Positions 1-8,226 of a stretch of 64,000 bases of DNA are shown piece by piece. Location: NCBI RefSeq assembly GCF_022811725.1, contig NZ_CP094527.1:6758001-6822000 (forward strand), given 5' to 3'. Within the stretch, counting starts at the first letter, position 1; each line of letters starts with the position of its first letter. Below the pieces are notes generated by a model. It was not told where the DNA came from and did no database searches. It saw nothing but the letters and a program-made list of their open reading frames with translations. The stretch is from Mucilaginibacter sp. SMC90 (GTDB lineage: Bacteria; Bacteroidota; Bacteroidia; Sphingobacteriales; Sphingobacteriaceae). Both the position numbers and the translations under genes were made by a program.

Positions 1-4
1 AATG

Positions 5-36
5 CAAATATAGCCGTTAAAACACCTTTAAACAAT
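5..36 (-). promoter_or_regulatory. Bacteroidota housekeeping promoter firing off the left edge
   Basis: On the minus strand ATTG (positions 36-33) is followed by 20 bases and then TATATTTG (12-5). This matches the Bacteroidota primary-sigma pattern TTTG-N19/21-TAnnTTTG with a perfect -7 element. Transcription would run leftwards into a gene outside the window. The driven gene cannot be seen, and no expression evidence is available. Confidence 0.5.
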
Positions 37-73
37 AGCTATAACTTTTTAGAATAGGTTATAACCTCTGGGA

Positions 74-117
74 AAGACTCAAGAATTCAAGAGTCAAGAC
101 AGTAGGATCCAAGAATC
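74..117. repeat. Degenerate heptad array, AAGACTC type
   Basis: Successive units of 7-8 bp: AAGACTC, AAGAATTC, AAGAGTC, AAGACAG, TAGGATCC, AAGAATC. This is the reverse-complement form of the TCTTGxx array at 386-421, so the two arrays bracket the palindromic element and the ftsZ terminator in opposite orientation. No coding or promoter role is apparent. Confidence 0.55.
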
Positions 118-154
118 ATGAAAGAAGGGACCAACTGCCTAACCAAAACACGAT

Positions 155-291
155 TGTCATTTCGATACGAGGAACGAGTGAGAAATCCTATACATCCTGC
201 TAACCCAATATGCTTATCAAACTTGTGTGGCGTACAAGATTTCTCTTTCGCCCCAATGCTCTCTGTCCCGCCCTGCTCTATCGAAATGACA
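155..291. repeat. 137-bp palindromic interspersed element, copy 1
   Basis: The ends are a perfect 13-bp inverted repeat, TGTCATTTCGATA (155-167) and TATCGAAATGACA (279-291). An inner pair GAGAAATC (180-187) and GATTTCTC (238-245) adds a second stem. Positions 232-261 match 18926-18955 at 26 of 30 bases, so this is a repeat family and not a chance palindrome. No transposase is encoded, which suggests a non-autonomous, MITE-like or REP-like element. Confidence 0.65.
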
Positions 292-313
292 TCTTTTTTA
301 ACAAGAGTAACAT

Positions 314-360
314 AAAAAAGGGAGATCAACTTTCAGATTTAATTCTTTTGTTGATCTCCC
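314..360 (-). terminator. Intrinsic terminator after ftsZ
   Basis: An 11-bp perfect stem GGGAGATCAAC (320-330) / GTTGATCTCCC (350-360) encloses a 19-nt loop. Read on the minus strand it is followed directly by six T residues (319-314). It lies about 60 nt beyond the ftsZ stop codon and would end the dcw transcript. Confidence 0.85.
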
Positions 361-385
361 ATTCATTATTGTGGTTTTTCTATTT

Positions 386-421
386 TCTTGTCTCTTGAAT
401 CTTCGCGTCTTGCTTCTCTAC
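386..421. repeat. Degenerate heptad array abutting the ftsZ stop codon
   Basis: Units TCTTGTC, TCTTGAA, TCTTCGCG, TCTTGCT, TCTCTAC run with a period of 7 (one unit of 8) and end exactly at the base next to the ftsZ stop codon (422-424). The same family recurs at 9682-9748 after mraY and, inverted, at 74-117. Confidence 0.6.
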
Positions 422-2023
422 TTAATCAGCGTTTCCGTGCAGGTACGAATTATTGTTCCTGATTTCTACGTTACCTTCGCTATCCTGCATCAGGGAAAAA
501 CGCGAGATCTGGCTTTCGTCAGATGCCGGGGTATCCTGCAATGCTATTTCTTTGCGTTTATAAGCCGGTACATTCTCCAGTTCCTGGATATTACCGGTAC
601 GCAGTTTCATGCTCAGGTCTTTCAGCCTCATGATGCGCTCACGCGATTTTTTCAATTGCTCTTCAATAGATTCGTTGGTTTTGTTGTCATCAGCACCAAC
701 AACAGGAGTTGGTTCCGGCTCTGGTTCAGGCATGCGTGGTTGTTCCTTTACAGGCGGCTCATAACTAACAGGCTCGCTCATTTTAAAGGTAAAGCCAGCA
801 GTATCCGGTTCATTGTCAGCTTCAGGCTCTTCCTCATGCATCAAACTGTGCCTTACCACAGCAGGCTCTTCCTGCCTGCTACCCGCAAACATATCAAATA
901 AACCAGCCTGCTTTGCATCCTCTTTAGGGGCTTTAGCATAAGGCTCGGCAGGAGCATCAACCTTAACAGGTTTAATAAACTCATTAACCGGCCGGGCTTG
1001 CTGAGGCTCTTCAGGTACCAGCATAGAAACAATCTTCTTGTTGCTGTGCTCCTTTTCGCGCTCATCCTTAGTTTGGAAACCGGTAGCAATAATAGTTACC
1101 GATAATTGCTCGCCCAGGTTTTCGTCAATACAGTTACCCCAGATCAGGTCGGCAGCTAAACCGGCTTCTTCCTGTATGTAATCAGTAATTACGCTGATCT
1201 CATCCATGGTAACCTCTTTAAGGCCCGAGCTGATATTCAGCAATATATACCTTGCACCTTCAATTTCGTTATCCTTTAACAATGGCGATGCCAGTGCACC
1301 TTCCACAGCTTTTAAGGCACGATTTTCACCATCAGCAGTAAAACTGCCCATGATAGATACACCGCTATCCTTCATCACCGTGCGCACATCCTTAAAATCG
1401 ACGTTTATATAACCCGGCAGGGTAATGATCTCCGCGATACCTTTAGCAGCGGTGGTCAATATATTATCAGCCTGTGCAAATGCCGAACTCATGGTAAGGT
1501 TACCAAAGATCTGGCGAAGCCTGTCGTTTGAGATCACCAGGAATGAATCCACGTATTTACGTAGTTCCTCTAAACCGGCATCAGCCTGCATTTTACGGCG
1601 TTTGCCCTCAAAAGAGAAAGGCGTGGTTATGATACCTACCGTTAATATATCCATTTCGCGCGCGGCCTTGGCAATGATAGGGCTTGCGCCTGTACCCGTG
1701 CCACCGCCCATACCTGCCGTAATGAACAGCATTTTGGTATTAACGCCCAACATCTGTTTAATATCGTCGATATTTTCAATAGCCGAATTTTTGCCTACTT
1801 CGGGTATCGAGCCTGCACCCATGCCCTCAGTTAAACTGGCACCCAACTGCACCTTGTTAGGTATAGGGCTCAGCTCCAATGCCTGGGCATCAGTGTTGCA
1901 GATTATAAAATCAACACCGGTAATTCCTTGCCTGTACATATGGTTTACCGCGTTACCACCACCACCGCCAACACCAATTACCTTGATGATAGACGACTTT
2001 TCTTTTAACATTTCAAAATGCAT
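422..2023 (-). CDS. ftsZ: Cell division GTPase FtsZ
   Basis: FtsZ is the tubulin-like GTPase that forms the Z-ring at midcell. The start MHFEMLKEKS fits the family. The glycine-rich nucleotide loop GVGGGGGNAV is at about residues 17-26, the tubulin signature GGGTGTG at 106-112, and a T7-loop-like segment GYINVDFKDV near residue 205. The globular core ends near residue 320. It is followed by a long acidic, proline-rich linker of about 150 residues, then the conserved tail peptide VPAYKRKEIAL that binds FtsA, then roughly 40 further residues. At 533 residues it is much longer than E. coli FtsZ (383), because of the linker and the tail extension. Last gene of the dcw cluster. The 129-bp gap from ftsA holds three DnaA-box-like sites, suggesting its own regulation. 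Confidence 0.98.
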   Translation of the reverse strand: MHFEMLKEKSSIIKVIGVGGGGGNAVNHMYRQGITGVDFIICNTDAQALELSPIPNKVQLGASLTEGMGAGSIPEVGKNSAIENIDDIKQMLGVNTKMLFITAGMGGGTGTGASPIIAKAAREMDILTVGIITTPFSFEGKRRKMQADAGLEELRKYVDSFLVISNDRLRQIFGNLTMSSAFAQADNILTTAAKGIAEIITLPGYINVDFKDVRTVMKDSGVSIMGSFTADGENRALKAVEGALASPLLKDNEIEGARYILLNISSGLKEVTMDEISVITDYIQEEAGLAADLIWGNCIDENLGEQLSVTIIATGFQTKDEREKEHSNKKIVSMLVPEEPQQARPVNEFIKPVKVDAPAEPYAKAPKEDAKQAGLFDMFAGSRQEEPAVVRHSLMHEEEPEADNEPDTAGFTFKMSEPVSYEPPVKEQPRMPEPEPEPTPVVGADDNKTNESIEEQLKKSRERIMRLKDLSMKLRTGNIQELENVPAYKRKEIALQDTPASDESQISRFSLMQDSEGNVEIRNNNSYLHGNAD

Positions 2024-2101
2024 AATCTTCGTTTTCAGCTATATGTAAATCAACCAACATTAGATTTTACCATTGTAATAATAATACTTTTTCAACAAGG
2101 T

Positions 2102-2149
2102 TTATCCACAATTGTGAGCAATGTGAATAAGTTTAGCCCTTGTGAATAA
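2102..2149. promoter_or_regulatory. Cluster of three DnaA-box-like 9-mers upstream of ftsZ
   Basis: TTATCCACA (2102-2110, plus strand) is the perfect E. coli-type DnaA box. TTATTCACA occurs twice on the minus strand, at 2130-2122 and 2149-2141, and fits the TTATnCACA consensus. The start-to-start spacings are 20 and 19 bp, about two helical turns. All three lie in the ftsA-ftsZ gap, 79-126 bp before the ftsZ start. A fourth, weaker match (TTGCTCACA, 2121-2113) has two mismatches. Confidence 0.6.
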
Positions 2150-2152
2150 TTA

Positions 2153-3493
2153 TTATTTCAGAAAGTCCTCATCCTTAATGTCATCCTTAATAAATGTGAT
2201 GCTTTTTTTCAGCAGCCTGTCTAACAGGCCCCCTTCTTTACTTTTAGCATCGTATTTTGGTTTAACTTTTACTTCGGCAGGGATTGCTTCATTCATGTAT
2301 TCCATTTTCTGGATACCTTTAATTAGCAAACCAATACCTGTGGCAAAAGTTGGGCTTTGTAATTCTTCGTATGTTCCTTTTGGCAATACTTCGTTTTTAG
2401 CCAAATGCTCGGTAGGGTAACCCACACGGCAATCCAAACCGGTAACAAATTCAACCAGCTGACGTAAGTGTTTCAGCTGCGCGCCACCGCCAGTTATTAC
2501 AATACCTGCTATCAGCTTTTTCTCGTAGCCTGATGATTTGATCTCGTAGTAAACATGCTCTACGATCTCTTCCATACGGGCCTGGATCACATAAGCCAGG
2601 TTTTTTACCGAAATTTCCTTTGGCTCACGGCCACGTAAACCCGGCACACACACAATCTCATTTTCCTTGTTCTCGTCGGCCAGGGCTGATCCAAACCTTA
2701 CTTTCAGTTGCTCGGCTATGTTGCGCATTACCGAACAGCCTTCGCGGATATCCTCGGTTACGCTGTTACCACCGAAAGGGATAACCGCTGTATGGCGAAT
2801 GATACCTTCATGAAAGATAGCTACGTCGGTAGTACCACCACCGATATCAACCAAAACCACACCGGCTTCTTTTTCTTCTTCGCTCAAAACAGACTCTGAA
2901 GATGCCAGCGGTTCAAGGATCAGTTCCTGGCTTTCCAGGCTGGCCTTGTTAACACATTTTACAATGTTTTTGATAGCGGTTACCTGGCCAGATATAATAT
3001 GGAAATTGGCTTCAAGCCTAACACCAGCCATACCAATAGGATCCTTGATGCCCGGCTCGTTATCCACAGTAAACTCCTGTGGCAATACGTGGATGATCTC
3101 CTCGCCCGGAGGCATCACCAGGTTGTACATATCCTCTATCAGTTTATCAATATCCTTACGGCCGATCTCTGATTGCAGATCGCGGCGGGTTATCAGCCCA
3201 CGGTGCTGTAAACTTTTAATATGCTGACCTGCAATACCCACGTTCACTACCCTGATCTCCACATTTGATTGCGAGCCTGCCACATCCACCGCCTGGTGAA
3301 TGCCCTGTACCGTTTTATCTATATTTGAAACCACACCGCGTGTAACGCCGGCAGATTCGGCCTTGCCAATTCCTAAAACCTCAATCTTCCCGTTCTTGCT
3401 CCTGCGCCCAACAATGGCACATATCTTGGTAGTCCCTATATCCAATCCTACTACAATTGGCGAACTTTTTTCCTGAGTCGAGCTTTTGTCCAT
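2153..3493 (-). CDS. ftsA: Cell division protein FtsA
   Basis: FtsA is the actin-fold ATPase that tethers FtsZ to the membrane and recruits later division proteins. The N-terminal phosphate-1 motif VVGLDIGTTKICAIVG starts near residue 14, and the phosphate-2 motif VLVDIGGGTTD is near residue 215. The C-terminus after a short linker (LLDRLLKKSITF) has the amphipathic pattern expected of the membrane-targeting helix. At 446 residues it is slightly longer than the E. coli protein (420). It starts one base after the ftsQ stop codon, so the two are co-translated. Confidence 0.97.
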   Translation of the reverse strand: MDKSSTQEKSSPIVVGLDIGTTKICAIVGRRSKNGKIEVLGIGKAESAGVTRGVVSNIDKTVQGIHQAVDVAGSQSNVEIRVVNVGIAGQHIKSLQHRGLITRRDLQSEIGRKDIDKLIEDMYNLVMPPGEEIIHVLPQEFTVDNEPGIKDPIGMAGVRLEANFHIISGQVTAIKNIVKCVNKASLESQELILEPLASSESVLSEEEKEAGVVLVDIGGGTTDVAIFHEGIIRHTAVIPFGGNSVTEDIREGCSVMRNIAEQLKVRFGSALADENKENEIVCVPGLRGREPKEISVKNLAYVIQARMEEIVEHVYYEIKSSGYEKKLIAGIVITGGGAQLKHLRQLVEFVTGLDCRVGYPTEHLAKNEVLPKGTYEELQSPTFATGIGLLIKGIQKMEYMNEAIPAEVKVKPKYDAKSKEGGLLDRLLKKSITFIKDDIKDEDFLK

Positions 3494-3494
3494 A

Positions 3495-4358
3495 TTACAA
3501 TTTAATTTGAGATGAATCCCTTTTCGTTTTAAGCGAATCCAGCTTGGCAGCCTTAGCCGCTTTTACCGAATCAGCTTTTATATTTTCGTTTTTTATACCA
3601 ATAACCTGGTTGGTATATTTTACATTGATCACTTTATAGGTATCCCAGCCTACCTTCGGCAACACCTGCTTGTAAAAGGCCTGCAGATTGTTCAGCTTCA
3701 CATTAAGCGAATCGGCATTACCTATCAATATCCTTTGGTTTCCCACCCTGGGAATCAGTTCAATCTCGCGCTCGTTATTCACATACATCTGTGCTATCTG
3801 CGCATCCCAAAGCGAATCCTTACGGATATAATCGGCCGTTTTAAACAAATCCTTAGCCAAACGTGTATGTAACGAGTCAACGCGATTGGTAAATAACTCG
3901 TCAATAAAACCATTGGCAACCAATACCCTTGCGGTAAAGTTTGGCGACAGCGGAATTTTTAAGCCATGCTGATCTACGTAAAAATCCATATCATAATGGT
4001 TCATGATGCGCAGTATCGGCTGGCGCTGGCTCACTTCAACCCTTAATACCCCATCCATTTCGGTATAAACTTTGGCAAACTCAATAAAAGGGTTAGCCTT
4101 AAGCTTATCCTCCAACTCCTGGATATTAATATTTTCGATAGGCCTGCCTACCAATGAGTGACTGGTAACTTCGATAATGTGATCAACCTCCTGCTTGTCA
4201 ATAAAATATTGACCTCCCGGGATGCTTACATTTACCGCTGTACACTTTACCCCCGCTTTTTTTGTTTCAATAAAACTCATGAGCACCACAAGGCCACCCA
4301 GGCATATTACCCAGGCACAACCTATCAGCAGGCGCTTCCAAATGAGTTTTTTATTCAT
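3495..4358 (-). CDS. ftsQ: Cell division protein FtsQ
   Basis: FtsQ is a bitopic divisome protein that links cytoplasmic and periplasmic parts of the machinery. Here a short basic N-terminus (MNKKLIWKRL) precedes one membrane helix at about residues 10-28, then a periplasmic part with a POTRA-like stretch (about 40-115) and a lysine/serine-rich C-terminus. At 287 residues it is of normal size. Its sequence is poorly conserved, and the call rests on topology plus position between murC and ftsA. It overlaps the murC end by 8 bases. Confidence 0.9.
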   Translation of the reverse strand: MNKKLIWKRLLIGCAWVICLGGLVVLMSFIETKKAGVKCTAVNVSIPGGQYFIDKQEVDHIIEVTSHSLVGRPIENINIQELEDKLKANPFIEFAKVYTEMDGVLRVEVSQRQPILRIMNHYDMDFYVDQHGLKIPLSPNFTARVLVANGFIDELFTNRVDSLHTRLAKDLFKTADYIRKDSLWDAQIAQMYVNNEREIELIPRVGNQRILIGNADSLNVKLNNLQAFYKQVLPKVGWDTYKVINVKYTNQVIGIKNENIKADSVKAAKAAKLDSLKTKRDSSQIKL

Positions 4359-5709
4359 TGCTCAATACTTGTTTTAATGGTTGCACAAGTGTATCAATAT
4401 CACCGGCACCTACCGTTAATAATAGTTCGGGCTTTTCGGCAGCTACTGCAGCCACCGCGGCCTCTTTACTCAAAATCCTTTTATTTTGAAGTTGCATGCG
4501 GTTAAGCAACATCTGCGAGTTAACACCTTCAATAGGCAGTTCGCGCGCCGGGTAAATTTCCAGCAATATCAGTTCATCAACCATGTCCAGCACTTCGGCA
4601 AAGCCATCTGCAAAGTCGCGGGTGCGGGTAAATAAATGCGGCTGAAAAATAGCCGTTAACTTTTTAGCCGGGTATAGCCTTTTAATTGATGAAATACAAG
4701 CCCTCAGTTCTTCAGGGTGATGTGCATAGTCATCAATATAAATATGCTCAGGTGTTTTAACAATGTATTCAAACCTGCGTTTAACCCCTTTAAATGACGC
4801 CAGTGCTTCCTTGATATCAGCCGGGGCTATATCCAGTTTCAATACTGCTTCAATGGCGGCTACAGCATTTTCAACGTTGTGGGTGCCTGCTATGCCCATT
4901 TTTATATCAGTAATATTTACAGCAGCGCTGTTATAATCAAAGTAAAAATCTCCTTCTATGATGCGAACGTTAGATGCGTGCGCATCGGCTGTTTCGTCTT
5001 CAAAGGCGTAAGTATAACCACCATCTAAAGGCAAACCATTTTTATGCACCAGTGTACCGCCGGGTTTTATCTGCGAAGCAAATAACCTGAACGACTCGGT
5101 CAGGTGAGCATGATCACCGTAGATATCCAGGTGATCGGCATCCATCGAAGTGATGATAGCCACATCCGGATACAGCGTCAGAAATGAGCGGTCATATTCA
5201 TCGGCCTCAACCACCATTACATTGTTTTTGCCGTAAAGTACGTTGGTTTGGTAGTTTGACGAAATACCGCCCAAAAATGCCGAGCAATCATTACCCGATG
5301 CTTTAAGTAAATGTGCCACCATGGTTGAGGTGGTGGTTTTACCGTGCGTACCGGCCACAGCAATGGTAAAAGAGCTTTTGCTGATCAACCCCAAAACCTG
5401 CGAGCGTTTGAACAGCTCAAAACCGTGATTTTTAAAATAGTTAACGATGTGCGAATCTTTTGGTACTGCAGGCGTATAAATAATCAATGTATCGCTGCAG
5501 GGTTTCTGAAAACTCATGGGGATATAATCCGCGTGATCTTCAAAAACAACCTGGATCCCTTCGTTGTGCAACTGGTTTGTTAAATCAGTTGATGTTTTAT
5601 CATATCCGCAAACAATGCAACCCAAATGATGGAAATAGCGTGCAAGGCCGCTCATACCGATGCCGCCTATGCCTATGAGATAAACTCTTTTAATGTCGTG
5701 CAGTTCCAT
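4351..5709 (-). CDS. murC: UDP-N-acetylmuramate--L-alanine ligase MurC
   Basis: MurC is the cytoplasmic ligase that adds the first amino acid, L-alanine, to UDP-MurNAc using ATP. The N-terminal Rossmann motif GIGGIGMSGLA is at residues 13-23, the ATP loop GTHGKTTT at 120-127, and the Mur ligase signature DDYAHHP in the C-terminal third. The ATG at 5709 is chosen over an in-frame TTG two codons upstream, because ATG is preferred and the extra residues add nothing. The product is 452 residues, typical for the family. It follows a terminator-like hairpin, and its end overlaps ftsQ. Confidence 0.97.
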   Translation of the reverse strand: MELHDIKRVYLIGIGGIGMSGLARYFHHLGCIVCGYDKTSTDLTNQLHNEGIQVVFEDHADYIPMSFQKPCSDTLIIYTPAVPKDSHIVNYFKNHGFELFKRSQVLGLISKSSFTIAVAGTHGKTTTSTMVAHLLKASGNDCSAFLGGISSNYQTNVLYGKNNVMVVEADEYDRSFLTLYPDVAIITSMDADHLDIYGDHAHLTESFRLFASQIKPGGTLVHKNGLPLDGGYTYAFEDETADAHASNVRIIEGDFYFDYNSAAVNITDIKMGIAGTHNVENAVAAIEAVLKLDIAPADIKEALASFKGVKRRFEYIVKTPEHIYIDDYAHHPEELRACISSIKRLYPAKKLTAIFQPHLFTRTRDFADGFAEVLDMVDELILLEIYPARELPIEGVNSQMLLNRMQLQNKRILSKEAAVAAVAAEKPELLLTVGAGDIDTLVQPLKQVLSNE

Positions 5710-5723
5710 TTTCAATTTGTTCT

Positions 5724-5758
5724 AAAAAAGGCCCTCCTCCCTTTGGAAGAGGAGGACC
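5724..5758 (-). terminator. Terminator-like hairpin inside the dcw cluster, murG-murC gap
   Basis: On the minus strand GGTCCTCCTC (5758-5749) pairs with GAGGAGGGCC (5739-5730) through ten base pairs, one a U-G wobble, followed immediately by six T residues (5729-5724). This is a textbook intrinsic terminator placed between two essential co-oriented genes. It could act as a partial terminator, an attenuator or a 3' end stabiliser. It resembles GC-rich interspersed palindromes in related genomes and may have arrived as one. Confidence 0.65.
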
Positions 5759-5763
5759 ATCAT

Positions 5764-6867
5764 TTAATTGTTACTTATTATTTGGATAAGTTCCTTTGCT
5801 ATAACTTCATCGGCATTTGGCATAGCCATTTTACCAATGTTATTGCTCAATTTTTTTTGCAGGTCGCGGTCTTCCAATAGTTCAAGCGCCCTGTCAACCA
5901 GTTTTTCTTCGGCATCCCTGTCGGCCACAAAAACGGCAGCGTTTTCATGCACCAGCGCCAAAGCATTTTTTGTTTGATGATCTTCGGCCACATTTGGCGA
6001 AGGCACCAGGATCACCGGCTTTTTAATGGCGCACAGCTCGGCAATGGTGCCGGCCCCGGCCCTTGATATAATAATATCGGCCGCGGCATAAGCCAGGTCC
6101 ATCCGGGTTAAAAACTCCCTGATCTGCAGATCGGGATGGTAATTTTCGCCCAGCTTTTCGATGATGGTTTTATAATAAAACTTGCCGGTTTGCCATATTA
6201 CCTGTACATCTGCAGCCAGCAGCTTATCAATACCATTCATGATACTGTTGTTCAGGGTACGCGCACCAAGGCTGCCGCCTGTTATCAGTATCGTTTTTTT
6301 AAAGTGCGAAAGATTATACAACTCCAACGCCTGCATGTGTTTGCCGGCAATATTCACCGCATCCTTACGGATAGGGTTACCGGTTTTGATGATCTTATCG
6401 GCAGGAAAAAACTTCTCCATGCCATCAAAAGCCACACAGATCTTTTTAGCGTGTTTACCCAGCCATTTATTAGTAATACCTGCATACGAGTTTTGCTCCT
6501 GTATGAGGTATGGAATATTTTTTAACGATGCCGCATACAACAATGGGCCCGAAGCATAACCACCTACACCTACAGCAGCATCGGGCTTAAAATCTTTAAT
6601 AATTTTAATGGCCCTGCGCACACTGTTGGCAAGCTTAATAGGGAACATCAGGTTTTTAACAATAGAACCACGCTGAATTCCCTGGATATCCAACCCGATG
6701 ATCTTATAACCAGCCGCCGGAACTTTTTCCATTTCCATACGACCGTTAGCCCCCACAAAAAGGATCTCGGTATTAGGGTCAATATTTTTTAAAGCATTGG
6801 CAATAGAGATAGCCGGGAAGATATGTCCTCCTGTTCCGCCACCGCTTATGATTATCCTTTTTGACAT
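5764..6867 (-). CDS. murG: Lipid II synthase MurG (undecaprenyl-PP-MurNAc-pentapeptide GlcNAc transferase)
   Basis: MurG is a GT28 enzyme on the inner face of the membrane that transfers GlcNAc from UDP-GlcNAc to lipid I, giving lipid II. The N-terminal glycine loop GGGTGGH is at residues 9-15, and a second glycine loop GGSLGAR sits near residue 198. The UDP-GlcNAc site shows SRAGAGTIAE followed by PVILVPSPNVAEDHQ in the C-terminal domain. At 367 residues the length is usual for the family. It sits between ftsW and murC. Confidence 0.97.
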   Translation of the reverse strand: MSKRIIISGGGTGGHIFPAISIANALKNIDPNTEILFVGANGRMEMEKVPAAGYKIIGLDIQGIQRGSIVKNLMFPIKLANSVRRAIKIIKDFKPDAAVGVGGYASGPLLYAASLKNIPYLIQEQNSYAGITNKWLGKHAKKICVAFDGMEKFFPADKIIKTGNPIRKDAVNIAGKHMQALELYNLSHFKKTILITGGSLGARTLNNSIMNGIDKLLAADVQVIWQTGKFYYKTIIEKLGENYHPDLQIREFLTRMDLAYAAADIIISRAGAGTIAELCAIKKPVILVPSPNVAEDHQTKNALALVHENAAVFVADRDAEEKLVDRALELLEDRDLQKKLSNNIGKMAMPNADEVIAKELIQIISNN

Positions 6868-6910
6868 GCTTTTAATATTTAACTTAAATCCTGTTCCTAA
6901 CCTCTTTTAT

Positions 6911-6945
6911 AACTAATCTCTTACCTCCAACCACTAATCACTGGC
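6911..6945. repeat. Degenerate heptad array abutting the ftsW stop codon
   Basis: Five consecutive 7-bp units, AACTAAT, CTCTTAC, CTCCAAC, CACTAAT, CACTGGC, end exactly beside the ftsW stop codon (6946-6948). The unit differs from the TCTTGxx type, but the period and the placement just past a stop codon are the same. Confidence 0.55.
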
Positions 6946-8130
6946 TTACGCCGTTCTGATCTCTCCTACTATAATTTTATTCGGGCCTGTATTATCTTCT
7001 TTTATAGTTTTATCTTTTTTCGGTTCTTCAATATCCTTACTTACCGATAGTATAATACCGAAGGCAATGCTGGTAAACAATATCGACGTCCCCCCCATAC
7101 TTACCAGCGGTAGCGGCACACCGGTTACCGGGCCCAAACCAACAGCTACAGCCATGTTGGCAAAAGCCTGTATAGTTAAGCTGAAACTTAAGCCGCAGGC
7201 CAGCAAGGCACCAAATGCTTTTGGGGCCTTCGTTATGATCTTGATACATCGATACAGCAGGAACACATAAATCCCCACCACAATTATGCCTCCAACCAGG
7301 CCATACTCTTCAACTATGATGGCATAAATTTCATCAGAGTATGATTCGGGCAGATAATTTCTTTCGGTACTGTTGCCGGGGCCTTTTCCAAATAAACCGC
7401 CTGTGGCTATAGCAATCTTGGCATGGTCACTCTGGAAAGACTTATCGGCCTTTGCCAGCTCGGGGTGCATAAACACCTTCATACGCGATACGTATGTATG
7501 CCTCCTCGGACCAAGGAATATTACGCCCAGTAACAATATAAAACCAGCAGCACAGGTAATGGCAATTTGCCTGATACTGATACGGCCAATGATCAGCAGT
7601 AATATGCTAACCCCAAACAGCATCAAAGCTGTTGAAAGGTTGGCCAGTGCAATCAGAATAAACACCACACATACCGAACCCATGATAGGCAAAAAGGATT
7701 CTTTAACATCCTTAATATTTTCCTGCTTGCGCGATAACGTACGGGCCAGGTAAGTGATCAATGCCAGTTTAGCCAAATCCGATGTCTGGAAGCTTAATCC
7801 GGTTCCGGGGATGGCTATCCAGCGGCTCGCATTGTTAATATGGCTACCAAAAACCAGCGTATACAACAACAGCGGTATAGTAACAATCATCATCACCTTC
7901 GAGATTCCGGCATAGTAACGGTAATCGAGCTTGTGCGAAAAATACATCAGCGCAATACCACCCACTATCATGAACACGTGCTTCATGAGGATGATCTCAA
8001 CCCCTTTACCTTGCTTGAACGCCAACGTACCTACCGAACTGTATACTGCCAACAAGGATATAACAGAAAGCAATATGACTATGAGCCATATCCAGCGATC
8101 TCCTTTTGTATTTTCTAATATCCTATGCAT
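6946..8130 (-). CDS. ftsW: Septal peptidoglycan glycosyltransferase FtsW
   Basis: FtsW is a SEDS-family polytopic membrane glycosyltransferase that works with the class B PBP FtsI to polymerise lipid II at the septum. The hydrophobicity pattern suggests about ten membrane segments, the first near residues 14-32. The conserved block before the last helix, PLPLVSMGGTS, is present near residue 340, followed by a charged cytoplasmic tail (KKDKTIKED). At 394 residues it is normal. Its cognate ftsI is in the same cluster. Confidence 0.95.
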   Translation of the reverse strand: MHRILENTKGDRWIWLIVILLSVISLLAVYSSVGTLAFKQGKGVEIILMKHVFMIVGGIALMYFSHKLDYRYYAGISKVMMIVTIPLLLYTLVFGSHINNASRWIAIPGTGLSFQTSDLAKLALITYLARTLSRKQENIKDVKESFLPIMGSVCVVFILIALANLSTALMLFGVSILLLIIGRISIRQIAITCAAGFILLLGVIFLGPRRHTYVSRMKVFMHPELAKADKSFQSDHAKIAIATGGLFGKGPGNSTERNYLPESYSDEIYAIIVEEYGLVGGIIVVGIYVFLLYRCIKIITKAPKAFGALLACGLSFSLTIQAFANMAVAVGLGPVTGVPLPLVSMGGTSILFTSIAFGIILSVSKDIEEPKKDKTIKEDNTGPNKIIVGEIRTA

Positions 8131-8140
8131 TCTGAACCTT

Positions 8141-8226
8141 GATTTTTAGGATTTTGGGATTAACCTGATCCTATGTTTTGTGTTACTTACTCATTTGCAA
8201 TCTGCACATCTGAAATCTGCACATCT
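8141..8226. repeat. Octad and heptad arrays filling the murD-ftsW gap
   Basis: Two arrays lie head to tail. GATTTTTA, GGATTTTG, GGATTAAC, CTGATCCT (8141-8172) have period 8. GCAATCT, GCACATCT, GAAATCT, GCACATCT (8197-8226) alternate 7 and 8 and reach into the murD stop codon (8225-8227). Together they make up most of the 94-bp gap. Confidence 0.5.

Noticed and set aside
371..901. A 176-residue plus-strand open frame opposite ftsZ
   Set aside because: Antisense shadow of the FtsZ linker and tail; low complexity, no family resemblance, and it runs through the heptad array.
1425..2048. A 207-residue plus-strand open frame opposite ftsZ
   Set aside because: Antisense to the conserved GTPase domain of FtsZ; composition reflects the complement of that gene.
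2024..2152. Chromosomal replication origin
   Set aside because: There are only three good DnaA boxes, no dnaA or other origin-type neighbours, and the region lies within the dcw operon. A regulatory role fits better.
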